NCBI GenBank assembly: GCA_019114785.1
Contig: DXEV01000156.1
Span: 1 to 34,849 of the forward strand
Direction of reading: 5' to 3'
Length of the DNA stretch: 34,849 nt
From: Candidatus Anaerobiospirillum pullistercoris
GTDB taxonomy: Bacteria; Pseudomonadota; Gammaproteobacteria; Enterobacterales; Succinivibrionaceae
The notes under the pieces were generated by a model. It was not told where the DNA came from, ran no database searches, and saw nothing but the letters and a program-made list of their open reading frames with translations. A program made the translations under genes and the position numbers. The first letter of the stretch is position 1, and every line of letters starts with the position of its first letter. Shown one piece after another: positions 7,648 through 17,772 of this stretch.

Positions 7648-8758
7648 TTAGAGACCTTGCTTGAGGCTGGCTTCGATAAATTGGTCGAGATCGCCGTTGA
7701 GCACTTTTTGGGTGTCGCGGCATTCTACTCCCGTGCGCAAGTCTTTGACACGGGCATCATCTAAGACGTAGGAGCGAATTTGGCTGCCCCAGCCAATATC
7801 GTCCTTACTATCTTCGATGGCTTGTTGGGCACTGCGTTGTTTGCGCAGCTCTAATTCGTAGAGCTTGGCTTTCAATTGCTTCATCGCTTGATCGCGGTTC
7901 TGGAATTGAGAGCGCTCATTCTGGCAGGTCACCACAATACCTGTAGGATTGTGAGTGATACGCACTGCCGATTCCGTTTTGTTTACGTGCTGACCACCTG
8001 CACCTGAGGAGCGGAAGACGTCGATCTTTAAGTCCGCAGGATTGATGTCGATCTTGATGTCATTGTTGACTTCAGGGTAGACAAAGGCCGAGCAGAAAGA
8101 GGTATGACGGCGATTGTTGGAGTCAAAAGGCGATTTACGTACTAAACGGTGAATACCGGTTTCGGTACGCAACATACCGTAGGCATGTGGGCCCTCGAAC
8201 TTGATCGTAGCGCCTTTGATACCGGCGACATCGCCCTCACTGATATCGGTGACCGTGCATTTAAAGTCATGCTTTTCACCAAACTTGAGGTACATGCGCA
8301 TGATCATTTCCGCCCAATCTTGAGCTTCGGTACCACCAGAGCCTGATTGGATGTCCATATAGCAGTCGCTATTATCCAGCGGCTGAGAAAACATGCGCTC
8401 AAATTCGAGCTCTTTGACCTGTTCTTCTAAACGTTGGTAGTCGTTTAAGGCCTCTTGGTAAGCGTCGTCTTGAGCTTGTGGATCGCTCTCTTCTTGAGCC
8501 ATTTCGTAAAGCATGGCCACATCTTCCAGACCTTGAGTGATCTGAGCAAAGATAGAGAGTACATGTTGCAAGCTTTGGCGCTCTTTGCCTAAGGCTTGGG
8601 ATTGTTCTTGATCACTCCAGATCTCTGGAGCCTCAAGCAGACCGTTAACTTCTTCGAGGCGCTCTTGTTTAGCCTCTAAATCAAAGATACCCCCGTAAGG
8701 CATCGACGCGCTCTTGCAGCGCAGCTAAGCGAGTACTGATTGCAACGTGGTCTAACAT
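7648..8758 (-). CDS. prfB: Peptide chain release factor 2, made by programmed +1 frameshift
   Basis: RF2 ends translation at UGA and UAA. A 25-codon frame from ATG at 8758 ends in an in-frame TGA at 8683-8681. The main frame resumes at GAT (8682), so the product is 25 + 344 = 369 residues, joined across the skipped T at 8683. The fusion [19 protein letters not shown] matches the family across the junction. Seen downstream are the UGA-recognition tripeptide SPF (in [12 protein letters not shown]) and the peptidyl-hydrolysis motif GGQ ([14 protein letters not shown]). Low RF2 lets ribosomes slip at CTT-TGA and make more RF2. No strong ribosome binding site precedes 8758. It is transcribed towards lysS. 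Confidence 0.95.
8681..8695 (-). promoter_or_regulatory. prfB +1 recoding site (Shine-Dalgarno-like G run, CTT TGA)
   Basis: Minus-strand sequence reads CGGGGGTATCTTTGA. The G-rich run sits 3 nt before CTT, the slippery codon, followed by the UGA stop and a T. This is the known architecture of the RF2 autoregulatory frameshift; the canonical internal Shine-Dalgarno is AGGGGG, here CGGGGG. Confidence 0.93.
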
Positions 8759-9988
<1,230 letters not shown>

Positions 9989-10014
<26 letters not shown>

Positions 10015-10347
10015 GTATTAGGCCTTAGCGGGCCTTAGAGCGCTGGTTGTGTAGAAGTCATGAATCAGATGACAAGGCCTATGTCATCCACTTAGCTACA
10101 GGGCTCATAACAATGGTTTGGCAGGTGGCTCCAAACAGTTCTCGTGGCCATGTGCAAAAGGCTTATTTATGGCGTTTTACAAGGGGTATCAAACTTTTCC
10201 GCAACAACGATATTATGATGGCGCGTGTTTCAATTTTAGGATAATCTTAGAGCTATCGGGAGTTCCAAAACAAAGTTCGACTGAACTCTATTGGCAGAGT
10301 GTGCTCTCATGGGACTCTGGCCAGCATTCATGGAGGTCTAGAAGCGC
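9989..10347. other. Leader region of the first AAA-ATPase gene
   Basis: No gene is seen. The region contains the second hairpin of repeat copy A and, at 10141-10180, an approximately 40 bp element that recurs upstream of the second AAA-ATPase gene. A TATTAT/TATGAT-like stretch near 10211 could be a -10 but has no clear -35. GGAGG at 10332 serves the ATG at 10348. Confidence 0.4.
10141..10180 (+). repeat. 40 bp element shared with 34681-34720 (copy 1)
   Basis: The last 25 bases (10156-10180) match 34696-34720 at 24 positions, with core GGCTTATTTATGG. The preceding 15 bases are also alike with small gaps. It lies about 170 nt upstream of the AAA-ATPase start, on the gene's own strand. Confidence 0.65.
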
Positions 10348-12102
10348 ATGGTTACATATCAATTGCCTAAATGGCAGCAATCAGATTTGCCGCCTATTAC
10401 GACCAGTTTGTCGGATTTCATGTTGATCCGCGAAAATCAGTATTTGTTTGTTGACAAAACCGCCTATATATGCGGCTTATTCAGAAACAACAAGGTCTTT
10501 TTGTCACGGCCACGCCGTTTTGGTAAGAGTTTGCTACTCTCGACCATTCAAGAGCTTTTCACCAATGGCACTCAGAACTTTGAGGGCTTGGCCATTCACG
10601 ATCTCTGGCATCGTCCCTGCCGTCCTGTGATCAGTCTGACGCTTTTTGGTCTAAACTCTCCTGAAACTTTTGAAGAGGGGCTATGTTATCGCCTGCGTAC
10701 AGCTTTTGTTAAGGCTGGCTTTGTCGATGCTCGCTCCATTAATGCCAAAAACTTCATGGAGCTTTCCTCAGAACTAGAAATCCTTCAAGGCCGCACATCT
10801 ATCGTTATGCTCATCGATGAGTGCGACTTTCCACTCTCTGCTAACCTAAACGATCGTGAGGGGTTCGACCACAATAAAAAGATTCTACGCATGTTCTATG
10901 CGTGGCTTCGCTCGCTAGGAAACATTGAGTTTCTAATGTTCACCGGCATCGGCCGCTACCAAGACACCTCAATGTTCACAGGACAGGATATCAAGGATAT
11001 CTCTCTCGATCCTTCGTTTGCCTATTTGCTGGGCTACACTCAAGAAGAGCTGGAAAGCTATTTTGCTCCTCATATCAGTGCTGCTGCCTCATTGCTTAAG
11101 ATCAGCGAAGAGCAGTTACTGGATACCCTCAAGCGCCAATATGATGGCTTTTGCTTTGATCGTGATGCCAGCACCTCGGTCTATAACCCTATCTCGATCA
11201 ATAACTTTTTCCAGCAAGTAGTAGAAAAACCTGAGAGCGTTCCCGTTTTTGGAGCGTATTGGATGAATAGCTCCAATGCTGCTCCTGTGCTACGCACCTT
11301 TTTAGACCGCAATAAGCCAAGTCTGGCCTTTCTTGATGACGTAAAAGACTCGGGTATTGAGCTCAGCCAAAGTGAACTCAATAATGCCTATACTTTCGAC
11401 GAACTGAATTTTCCAGCATTATTGACTCAAACTGGCTATTTGACCATTAAAGAGGTCACAACAAACTTCCAGAGTGACGATGATCGCTTCTATTTGTGCT
11501 CTTTTCCTAATCAGGAAATCGAGCAGGCTTATATCTCTATCTTTTTCCGCTACATCACCCAAAGCAGCTATAGTGGTGATGATAATTGGATCAGAAAAGC
11601 AACACAAAATCTGCTAAAAGCCTTCTACCAGAAGAATATTGCGCAGGTGGTCACTGAGATCAATGTCTTTTTGTGTGCTATTCCTTATGACCTGTGGATC
11701 AACGCAAAAGAAGCGACTTACCGCACCTACATTAGCTGGTGTCTCCAACTTAGTGTCGCGAACAAGGTTCGCTCCGAAACCTTAAACAATCGTGGCAGAT
11801 CAGATCTTGAGTTCACGTTCAACGATTGTACCTACATCATTGAGCTCAAACGCCTACCGCAACAAAAAGATCCAAAAAATGCGGTTAAACTGGCAGATGT
11901 TGCTCAGCAGCAAGTCTATGATCGTGGTTATGGCTTTAATGATCTGGTCGATGGTGACACTAAGCGCTACGGTTTAGCTCTCGTGATAGCTGAGCGCAGT
12001 CGCCAAATTGAGTATTGGCGCTATTTCGATGGCACCCACGTGATTGCTGAAAATGCAGTTGCACCTATCAGCATGGAAAATCCACCCGAGCAGGCCAAAT
12101 AG
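10348..12102 (+). CDS. AAA-ATPase-like protein with C-terminal PD-(D/E)XK nuclease domain (copy 1)
   Basis: The 584-residue protein has the layout of the AAA-ATPase-like/PD-(D/E)XK superfamily (N-terminal AAA-ATPase_like, C-terminal DUF1703-type nuclease). The N-terminal part has VDKTAYI, then SRPRRFGKSLLLSTI, a P-loop-like motif with GKS at 59-61 but no upstream Gly. A Walker B-like MLIDECD follows (Asp157, Glu158), then FTGIGRYQDTSMF. The C-terminal nuclease core is SDLEF...IIELKR with Asp486, Glu499 and Lys501, all three catalytic positions present. The biological role of this family is not established; a mobile or defence role is often suspected. It starts at ATG with GGAGG 10 nt upstream. 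It is bracketed by copies of the nadC 3' flank and has a paralog at 32788-34584. No partner gene is adjacent. Confidence 0.85.
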   Translation: MVTYQLPKWQQSDLPPITTSLSDFMLIRENQYLFVDKTAYICGLFRNNKVFLSRPRRFGKSLLLSTIQELFTNGTQNFEGLAIHDLWHRPCRPVISLTLFGLNSPETFEEGLCYRLRTAFVKAGFVDARSINAKNFMELSSELEILQGRTSIVMLIDECDFPLSANLNDREGFDHNKKILRMFYAWLRSLGNIEFLMFTGIGRYQDTSMFTGQDIKDISLDPSFAYLLGYTQEELESYFAPHISAAASLLKISEEQLLDTLKRQYDGFCFDRDASTSVYNPISINNFFQQVVEKPESVPVFGAYWMNSSNAAPVLRTFLDRNKPSLAFLDDVKDSGIELSQSELNNAYTFDELNFPALLTQTGYLTIKEVTTNFQSDDDRFYLCSFPNQEIEQAYISIFFRYITQSSYSGDDNWIRKATQNLLKAFYQKNIAQVVTEINVFLCAIPYDLWINAKEATYRTYISWCLQLSVANKVRSETLNNRGRSDLEFTFNDCTYIIELKRLPQQKDPKNAVKLADVAQQQVYDRGYGFNDLVDGDTKRYGLALVIAERSRQIEYWRYFDGTHVIAENAVAPISMENPPEQAK

Positions 12103-12108
12103 CTTGCT

Positions 12109-12241
12109 GAAGCAATAAGAAGCTTCACCTGTTATCCATTGGCAGCGAACAGAAGCCATGCGGCTACTGTTCCTTGCTGCCAAGCACCAAAAAAGGCTCC
12201 AGATGGAGCTTTTTTGTAGGTAGTGGCGCAATTTCGCGCCA
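12109..12241 (+). repeat. nadC 3' flank, direct repeat copy B
   Basis: This copy begins GAAGCAATAAGAAGCTTC, echoing the last nadC codons, and carries the terminator (12189-12215) and the trailing hairpin (12223-12241) of copy A. It starts 7 nt past the AAA-ATPase stop, so the AAA gene now uses a nadC-type terminator. Confidence 0.7.
12189..12215 (+). terminator. Terminator of the first AAA-ATPase gene
   Basis: AAAAAAGGCTCC, loop AGAT, GGAGCTTTTTT. It is nearly identical to the nadC terminator and differs by loss of one C in the right arm. Confidence 0.85.
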
Positions 12242-12294
12242 ATCACAAGCCGCTTAGAGGCCTATGTGATACCTTGCAGAGGCTTCAGTGAGGC

Positions 12295-13383
12295 TTAATC
12301 CTGCACCTCAGTGTTAACGCGTGGCATGATGCGGCAGACCAGCTCATAAGGGATAGTGCCACAGAGTGCAGCGATCTTCTCCACTGGCAGCCCCTCTCCC
12401 CATAAAATGGCCTCATCTCCGATCTTATCGGTGCTATCTGGGCCTAAGTCTACGAAGAGCATATCCATACACACATGGCCAGCAGTTGGTACATAGCGGC
12501 CATTGATGAGCACAGGGGCTCCATTTGGCATTGTGCGTGGGTAGCCATCACCATAGCCAGCGGCAACGATACCTAAGATGGTGTCATATGGAGCTGTCCA
12601 TGCGGCTCCATAGCCCACACGATCGCCCTTTTTCAGTTTGCGGGTGGCGATAAGCGAGCTCTTTAAGGTCATGACTGGTTGTAAGCCTAAATCAGGGCCA
12701 GTCTTATCGGCATATGGGGAAATGCCATACATGATGATACCTGGACGCACGAATTGTGTACGGGCATCCTCCCACGAAATAATGCCAGCACTGTTGGCTA
12801 GGCAGAGATCGCCCTTAAAGTCTTTAGCTACTTCGTTAAAGTAGGCGATCTGTTCGCGATTGTAGTCTTCTTGTTCAGGGGTATCAGCGACGCTTAAGTG
12901 CGAGATCAGACCGATCGGCTGCACAATTTTTGAGGACTGCTCTAAGCGAGCCTTCATTTCCTGCACTTGATCACGCGAGGCACCTAAGCGGTGCATGCCA
13001 ATATCGATCTTGAGCCAAGCGTGGATTGGCTTGTTAATAGGGGTGCGCTCAATGGCTTCGATCTGCTCGATATCGTGGATGGCAGTAAAAAAGCCTTGTT
13101 CCGCGATCACTGGGACATCTTCGGCGTTAAGAAAACCCTCGAGGAGCACTACAGGCTTTTTGATACCAGCCTCGCGCAGCTCCATAGCTTCAGGTAAGCG
13201 TGCTACCGCAAAGGCGTGGACGTGAGGATCTTGCTCTAAGGCTTGAGAGACGGTGATTAAACCATGGCCATAGGCATTGGCTTTGACCACAGCAATGAGC
13301 TTGGATTGTGGGACATAGCTTTGAATTTTAGCGATATTGCCCACAAGAGCAGGGAGGTTAATAACGGCAGTAACAGATTTCAT
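12295..13383 (-). CDS. alr: Alanine racemase
   Basis: Alr interconverts L- and D-alanine with pyridoxal phosphate, supplying D-Ala for peptidoglycan. The 362-residue protein has the PLP-lysine motif AVVKANAYGHG near residue 35, HLSVAD, NSAG, and the C-terminal catalytic Tyr region GYGAAWTAPYDTILGIVAAGYGDGYPR with MDMLFVD. The frame is open to 13557, but the family N-terminus MKSVTAVINLPAL begins at ATG 13383; ATG at 13428 is an alternative, and neither has a strong ribosome binding site. It lies downstream of dnaB on the same strand, as in E. coli, but behind a strong dnaB terminator, so it probably has its own promoter. It converges with the AAA-ATPase gene. Confidence 0.93.
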   Translation of the reverse strand: MKSVTAVINLPALVGNIAKIQSYVPQSKLIAVVKANAYGHGLITVSQALEQDPHVHAFAVARLPEAMELREAGIKKPVVLLEGFLNAEDVPVIAEQGFFTAIHDIEQIEAIERTPINKPIHAWLKIDIGMHRLGASRDQVQEMKARLEQSSKIVQPIGLISHLSVADTPEQEDYNREQIAYFNEVAKDFKGDLCLANSAGIISWEDARTQFVRPGIIMYGISPYADKTGPDLGLQPVMTLKSSLIATRKLKKGDRVGYGAAWTAPYDTILGIVAAGYGDGYPRTMPNGAPVLINGRYVPTAGHVCMDMLFVDLGPDSTDKIGDEAILWGEGLPVEKIAALCGTIPYELVCRIMPRVNTEVQD

Positions 13384-13780
13384 ACTTGTGGCCCGCGCGC
13401 ATCTAACTATCGCGTCTTGGGCCTCCATTTTGAGAAAAAGAATAAGCAACCTCAAAGTAAGTAGGGCACATCTAAGCACAAAGAGAAAGGCCGAGATGGA
13501 TGTGAGGCTGCGTTGGCCGCAAGGGACTGTAGATCTGCTTGATAAGTAGAGCAGCAAGACAATGCGGTCGGATAGTCAGTCTGTGAGCTGCTTATCCGAG
13601 GGCTCATTTTACCGCAATAGCGTGCGAGGCGCATGGTTAAGCCTTGGACGGTGCAAAGGCTTTTGGTACCTTTTGGTAGGGGCCGCTATGGGCCTAAGGC
13701 TAGGATGGGAGAGAGAGGGAACAGGTAGCTAGCTGCTATTAGCTCAGCTGCCTTTTGCCTGACAGCTGAGCTAAATTTGG
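13384..13780. other. Gap between dnaB and alr
   Basis: No gene is supported. The right end holds the dnaB terminator (13739-13774). The middle has a GGCC/TAGG-rich stretch (13679-13705) resembling other intergenic palindromic patches of this window. The alr promoter must lie here but I cannot place it. Confidence 0.4.
13739..13774 (-). terminator. dnaB terminator
   Basis: TTAGCTCAGCTG (13739-13750) pairs perfectly with CAGCTGAGCTAA (13763-13774), a 12-bp stem with a 12-nt loop, 6 nt past the dnaB stop. There is no long T-run on the minus strand. Confidence 0.6.
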
Positions 13781-15226
13781 TTAGGTATTAATGGTTACGC
13801 TATCTGCCGGTTGATTGTTAAAGGCCGTCTCAGCGTAGCCCTTATCGTAAAAAGCGGTGTATTCGCCCATAAAGTACAGATCGATGTCAGCTGTAGCGCC
13901 GTTACGATTCTTACCAATAATGAGCAAGGCCTGATGTGAGTTGTCCTCGCCACCGCTGGCTTGGCCATAGACCGCATCACGGTGCAAGAACATGATCATG
14001 TCTGCATCTTGCTCCAGAGAGCCGGATTCACGCAGGTCAGAGTTTAATGGACGGTGATCCTTACGATTATCCACTTCACGGTTTAACTGGGCTAAGGCAA
14101 GGATCGGAACATTGAGCTCTTTGGCCAGCATCTTTAACGAGCGCGATATTTCACCGATCTCTAAGGTACGGTTAGCGGCCTTGGTTTGGCTGCGCATTAA
14201 CTGTACGTAGTCGATCATGATGACGCTGAGGCCGTCATTCTCTAAAGCGAGCTTACGGGCACGGGCGCGCAGTTCCAGCGGAGTGATATCTCCGCTGTCG
14301 TCGATGTACAGCTTATCGCGGTTGGTGTCGCCATGGCGCTCAGCTAAGAGCTTGACCTTACGCACCATATCCATCCATTGGTGGTTTTGTACCTCGCCTG
14401 ACTTGAGCTTGTTCATGCTGACACGTCCAAAGGTGGACAGCAGACGCATAAGGATCTGCTCGGTCGGCATTTCTAAGGAGAACACCAAGGCTGGCTTGTG
14501 GATATTGGGGTTCATGGCGATGTTTGCTACGATGTTCATGGCAAAAGAAGTCTTACCCACAGATGGACGGGCCGCAATGATATTGAGGCTGCCAGGCTGC
14601 AGTCCTTGGGTAATGGCATCAAGCTCAGTATAGCCAGTAGGAATACCGGTCATCGTAGCCTCATGACGCAGGTTATCTTGGATCTGCATCAGGAGCTCTA
14701 CTGCCTTTGGTACCGCAGGCTGAGGACCTTCATTGTTGTCTTGTGAGGCTTCAACTAACTTAAAGACTTCACCTGAGGCCTCATCAAAGATCTCTTTGAC
14801 ACTACGGCCTTGGGGTGCGTAGCACATGTCGATGATCTGCTCGCCTACAGCAATCATGGCGCGACGTTTGGCTTTATTGCGGATGATCTGCGCAAATTCG
14901 ATCACAGCAGCAGTAGGGGCACCACTGTTGGTGATTAAAGTGTCGAGGTAGGAGCGACCACCGGCACGCTCTAAGTTGCCATCTGTCTCCAGCTGGGCAC
15001 AAACAGCGGTTGGGTTGAAATCTTCGGTAGTAGCCGAGCGCTTTAAGATAGTGCTGTAGATAATACGGTTGCGATCAGAGGCAAATTCTTCTTCTTGCAG
15101 AGTACCTACGGACTCAGAAATGGCACTTAATAAGGTGCCGTCTTGCATGAGAGCACCGAGCAAATTACGCTCAGCCTCAAGATCTTTAGGCGGGTCGCGT
15201 AAGGTATTCTCATTGAGGTCAGACAT
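13781..15226 (-). CDS. dnaB: Replicative DNA helicase DnaB
   Basis: DnaB is the hexameric 5'-3' helicase at the replication fork. The 481-residue protein has the N-terminal helical domain (PPKDLEAERNLLGALM, about 15-115), a linker, and the RecA-like C-terminal domain. The latter shows Walker A IIAARPSVGKTSFAMN, the VFSLEMP block, Walker B VIMIDYVQLM, and ALAQLNREVDNRKDHRP with the arginine-finger region. ATG at 15226 is preceded by GAGGAG at 6 nt, so the TTG eight codons upstream (15250) is not the start. Length and motifs are ordinary, with no sign of a phage-type variant. Confidence 0.96.
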   Translation of the reverse strand: MSDLNENTLRDPPKDLEAERNLLGALMQDGTLLSAISESVGTLQEEEFASDRNRIIYSTILKRSATTEDFNPTAVCAQLETDGNLERAGGRSYLDTLITNSGAPTAAVIEFAQIIRNKAKRRAMIAVGEQIIDMCYAPQGRSVKEIFDEASGEVFKLVEASQDNNEGPQPAVPKAVELLMQIQDNLRHEATMTGIPTGYTELDAITQGLQPGSLNIIAARPSVGKTSFAMNIVANIAMNPNIHKPALVFSLEMPTEQILMRLLSTFGRVSMNKLKSGEVQNHQWMDMVRKVKLLAERHGDTNRDKLYIDDSGDITPLELRARARKLALENDGLSVIMIDYVQLMRSQTKAANRTLEIGEISRSLKMLAKELNVPILALAQLNREVDNRKDHRPLNSDLRESGSLEQDADMIMFLHRDAVYGQASGGEDNSHQALLIIGKNRNGATADIDLYFMGEYTAFYDKGYAETAFNNQPADSVTINT

Positions 15227-15553
15227 GATGATCTCCTCAGAAGTGGACAAGAAGAAAAGCTAAAGCCGACAGCCGTGGCAGATATGTCTTGATCGTCCTG
15301 TCAGTGTTCGAAAAAGATTTAGGCATCTACCGCTATGACGCTGGCTCGCCTACGCGCTGGTTACGCGTGGTGGTGCTCTGTGGCTGGTACTTTGGCGATA
15401 GTGTTGCCATAGATCTTAGCAAGATCTTGGCTCTTGTGACGGTGAAAAATTGCTGCAATAGAGACGCCAAAGCTCACGATCTCTTGCCTTAAGCAAAAGC
15501 GTGCTATAAGAAAATAAACAAGGGAAAAATAGGAAAAGGGGAAAGAAAAGAAA
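15227..15553. other. Gap between the tRNA cluster and dnaB
   Basis: I see no gene. On the minus strand the tRNA transcript runs into a T-rich tract (complement of the A-rich bases 15508-15553), which could end transcription. TAGCAAGATCTTGCTA-type symmetry lies around 15416-15430 (AGATCTTAGCAAGATCTTGG). The dnaB promoter is not obvious. Confidence 0.35.
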
Positions 15554-15630
15554 TGGCGCACCCGGAGAGATTCGAACTCCCGACCGATCGGTTCGTAGCC
15601 GATTACTCTATCCAGCTGAGCTACGGGTGC
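15554..15630 (-). tRNA. tRNA-Arg(ACG), second copy
   Basis: The 77-nt minus-strand gene folds as a cloverleaf: acceptor GCACCCG / CGGGTGC, anticodon stem ATCGG / CCGAT with loop CTACGAA (anticodon ACG, normally deaminated to ICG by TadA), T-arm with TTCGAAT, and encoded CCA. It is identical to the copy 38 nt upstream. Confidence 0.97.
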
Positions 15631-15668
15631 GCTGGTTGCTAGCGGCAAATCAAAACGAAGAGGTGATA

Positions 15669-15745
15669 TGGCGCACCCGGAGAGATTCGAACTCCCGACC
15701 GATCGGTTCGTAGCCGATTACTCTATCCAGCTGAGCTACGGGTGC
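15669..15745 (-). tRNA. tRNA-Arg(ACG), first copy
   Basis: Same sequence over all 77 nt as 15554-15630, including CCA. It is the middle gene of the three-tRNA transcript. The identity suggests recent duplication or gene conversion. Confidence 0.97.
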
Positions 15746-15776
15746 GTAGTTTTGTTTGCTACTGCAATGGGCAGTC

Positions 15777-15870
15777 TGGCGGAGAGAAAGGGATTCGAAC
15801 CCTCGATACAACTTTTAGGTCGTATGCTCCCTTAGCAGGGGAGTACCTTCAGCCACTCGGTCATCTCTCC
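15777..15870 (-). tRNA. tRNA-Ser(GCU)
   Basis: A 94-nt class II tRNA with a long variable arm: acceptor GGAGAGA / TCTCTCC, anticodon stem CTCCC / GGGAG with loop CTGCTAA (anticodon GCT, reading AGC/AGU), GGTTCGAATCC T-arm and encoded CCA. It is first in the operon, 10-20 nt from the predicted transcription start. Confidence 0.97.
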
Positions 15871-15886
15871 GTGACTGTGTGGCGGC

Positions 15887-15915
15887 ATTATCCGAGTTTT
15901 GGTGATCCTTGTCAA
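15887..15915 (-). promoter_or_regulatory. Sigma-70 promoter of the tRNA operon
   Basis: Minus strand: a perfect -35 TTGACA (15915-15910), a 17-nt spacer, and -10 GATAAT (15892-15887), followed by the G+C-rich discriminator GCCGCC, the type linked to stringent control of stable RNA. The predicted start is about 10 nt before tRNA-Ser. Confidence 0.85.
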
Positions 15916-16119
15916 CTATTTTTTACAAAATTGTGTGCCAACCTTAAGGGACTCGCTGCCTAAACAGCTATAAAACTGCATAAATAAGCCAAAATATGCC
16001 TTTTGCAAGCGTTTGCAGTCCATAGACTCCAGAGGGCCCCTAAGGTGCTCTATGTGGCCAAGAGGCCATATGGCTCATATTGGCGGCCAGCGGCCTAAGC
16101 TTAAGGGCGCATGGGGCGC
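15916..16119. other. Gap between the methyltransferase gene and the tRNA promoter
   Basis: No gene is seen. Bases 16036-16110 are rich in GGCC and short inverted repeats (for example GTGGCC..GGCCATAT around 16053-16070), similar to the patches at 2424-2478 and 7594-7645. Confidence 0.4.
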
Positions 16120-17691
16120 TCAGTGCACTGAACTTAACCATTGCCTAAAGTAGTTAAACATGGCGTTAGTGACCACAGGCTTTAGCCCCAGCTGGCTCTC
16201 GGTTTGTTGCAGCTCCGCAAAGCTCACTTGCGCCGCTACTTTTTCTAAATCGATACGCGACAGTACTTTTTTGCTATAAGGGCGCTTAGCGTCAAGAAAT
16301 GTCATGGTGGGCAAAAAGGCCTGCACTTGGGGGCTGTTAAGCAGCAGCATGGTGACGTAGGCTGTCTCATAGCTGCTAAAGCTCAAAAAGTAGCAGGTGT
16401 CGTCGGTCATGACTGGTTTGCCGTCAGGACTATACAGCAGGGCAAACAAAGGCTTCTTAGCAAAACCGCTGATCCCGACTTTAAAAGGCGCAAAGGTGTA
16501 GGGGCCAATGCCAAAAAGAGAAAAGTCAGGGGCACCGCGATAAATAGAGCTCTTGCGTGCAGCAAAACGGGCGTAATGCTCTGGTGCAGACAGGTACTTC
16601 CAGAATAAAGGGGCATCTTGCTGAAGATGCGCTGTATCCTCGCGTAGCTGGCGCTGTGTCACCATCACATGCTTTTTAAAGGAGCTGATTATCGGGGCTT
16701 TGAAATGGCTGCCTTTAACTAGCGGAAAGATGTACTCATTTTCCACTTGGACTGGCTCTTTTAGGCCATTGAGGAATTGTCCTTTTGCGTCTAAAGTCAG
16801 TTCCATAAGAGCAGCGCAGTCATGTTTGAGTCCTTGTCGCCATGGGAGGCAGCACGTGCCATCAAACTCGTAGGTGGCTGCTGTTGAGGTAGCTGCGCCT
16901 TGGTCGCCGTAAGGAATCTGGCTGTAGAAGCGGCCATTGAGGTAGCCACAGCTGTATTTGCGCTGTGGGGCTTGTGGCGGCTGCCAGTCGTAGACGGTAC
17001 AGCTATCTGGGTTAGAAGCAGCATCAGGAGCAAGCTCTATGAGCAAGAGGCAAGCGCTAGCATCGATGCCAAAGACTTTATGGGCATCAAACTCTAAGAG
17101 CTCGCATTGCTTAAAGCCGATCTGCAGGCGTTTGATCTCTTGGAAGACCTTTCGGGCAACTGAGGTTTTGCACAGCATGGCTACATAGGCTTGGCTGTCG
17201 CGGTATTCGTGGATCAGCTGCATGATGATGGCAGTTGCCAGATCAAAATTGCTCTCACCAGTGAGTGCTGCAAGGCCATGTAGGCCTTGGGAGGCGGCCG
17301 ATTGTTTGGGTGGTTGCGTTGCGCCTAAAGCAGAAAGTGTGGCGCTAGTGACCCAAGGTGGGTTGCCTAAGATCAATATGGGGCCAGAAAGAGCCGCTGC
17401 TGAAAATAGCTTGCGGGTTGCAAACCCAAAGATATCGGCATTGTGGATAGTGACGCGTGGATCAGTGAGAGCCTTGCGGCAGGTGGTGCAGTACTCGGGA
17501 TTGAGCTCAATGCCTATGTACTGTTGCGCATCAAAAATCATGCTGGCTTGCAGAAGATGGCCTAAGCCGCAGGTGGGTTCGAGCACAGCTACCGGTCTAA
17601 GACCACGGTCGTGGTGGAGGTAGTGGCAGATGGCCTGGGCAAAAGCCTCTGGCGTCTGATAGTCCCCATTGGCGCGTTTAGAGACAGACAT
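16120..17691 (-). CDS. Orphan adenine-specific DNA methyltransferase (TaqI-like gamma class)
   Basis: Probable SAM-dependent N6-adenine DNA methyltransferase, 523 residues. In order: NGDYQTPEAFA (motif X region, about 8-18), the SAM loop LEPTCGLGHLL (37-47), GIELNP (motif II), and catalytic NPPW at 110-113. A C-terminal target-recognition-like part follows, containing FGIGPYTFAPFKVGISG, typical of TaqI-like enzymes. No nuclease domain is visible in the protein, and no restriction gene is next to it (csrA upstream, tRNAs downstream). The start at ATG 17691 is set by GAGGA 8 nt upstream. It may act in gene regulation or be a remnant of a restriction-modification system; the recognition sequence is unknown. 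Confidence 0.8.
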   Translation of the reverse strand: MSVSKRANGDYQTPEAFAQAICHYLHHDRGLRPVAVLEPTCGLGHLLQASMIFDAQQYIGIELNPEYCTTCRKALTDPRVTIHNADIFGFATRKLFSAAALSGPILILGNPPWVTSATLSALGATQPPKQSAASQGLHGLAALTGESNFDLATAIIMQLIHEYRDSQAYVAMLCKTSVARKVFQEIKRLQIGFKQCELLEFDAHKVFGIDASACLLLIELAPDAASNPDSCTVYDWQPPQAPQRKYSCGYLNGRFYSQIPYGDQGAATSTAATYEFDGTCCLPWRQGLKHDCAALMELTLDAKGQFLNGLKEPVQVENEYIFPLVKGSHFKAPIISSFKKHVMVTQRQLREDTAHLQQDAPLFWKYLSAPEHYARFAARKSSIYRGAPDFSLFGIGPYTFAPFKVGISGFAKKPLFALLYSPDGKPVMTDDTCYFLSFSSYETAYVTMLLLNSPQVQAFLPTMTFLDAKRPYSKKVLSRIDLEKVAAQVSFAELQQTESQLGLKPVVTNAMFNYFRQWLSSVH

Positions 17692-17710
17692 GGCAGTCCT
17701 CAAAACGACA

Positions 17711-17732
17711 AAGGGAGGCAAAAGCCTCCCTC
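17711..17732 (-). terminator. Terminator between csrA and the methyltransferase gene
   Basis: AGGGAGGC (17712-17719), AAAA loop, GCCTCCCT (17724-17731). On the minus strand it is followed by TTTGTCGTTTTG, ending just upstream of the methyltransferase ribosome binding site. Confidence 0.75.
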
Positions 17733-17772
17733 TTGGAATGGTGCGACATATGCGCAGAGCTCAGGTCACAAG

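Noticed and set aside
15361..15648. Minus-strand frame with [24 protein letters not shown]
   Set aside because: This is a translation of the tRNA-Arg gene, a common spurious protein in databases.
15742..15963. Plus-strand frame with GIRTLDTTFRSYAPLAGEYLQPLGHL
   Set aside because: This is a translation across the antisense of tRNA-Ser, also a known spurious product.
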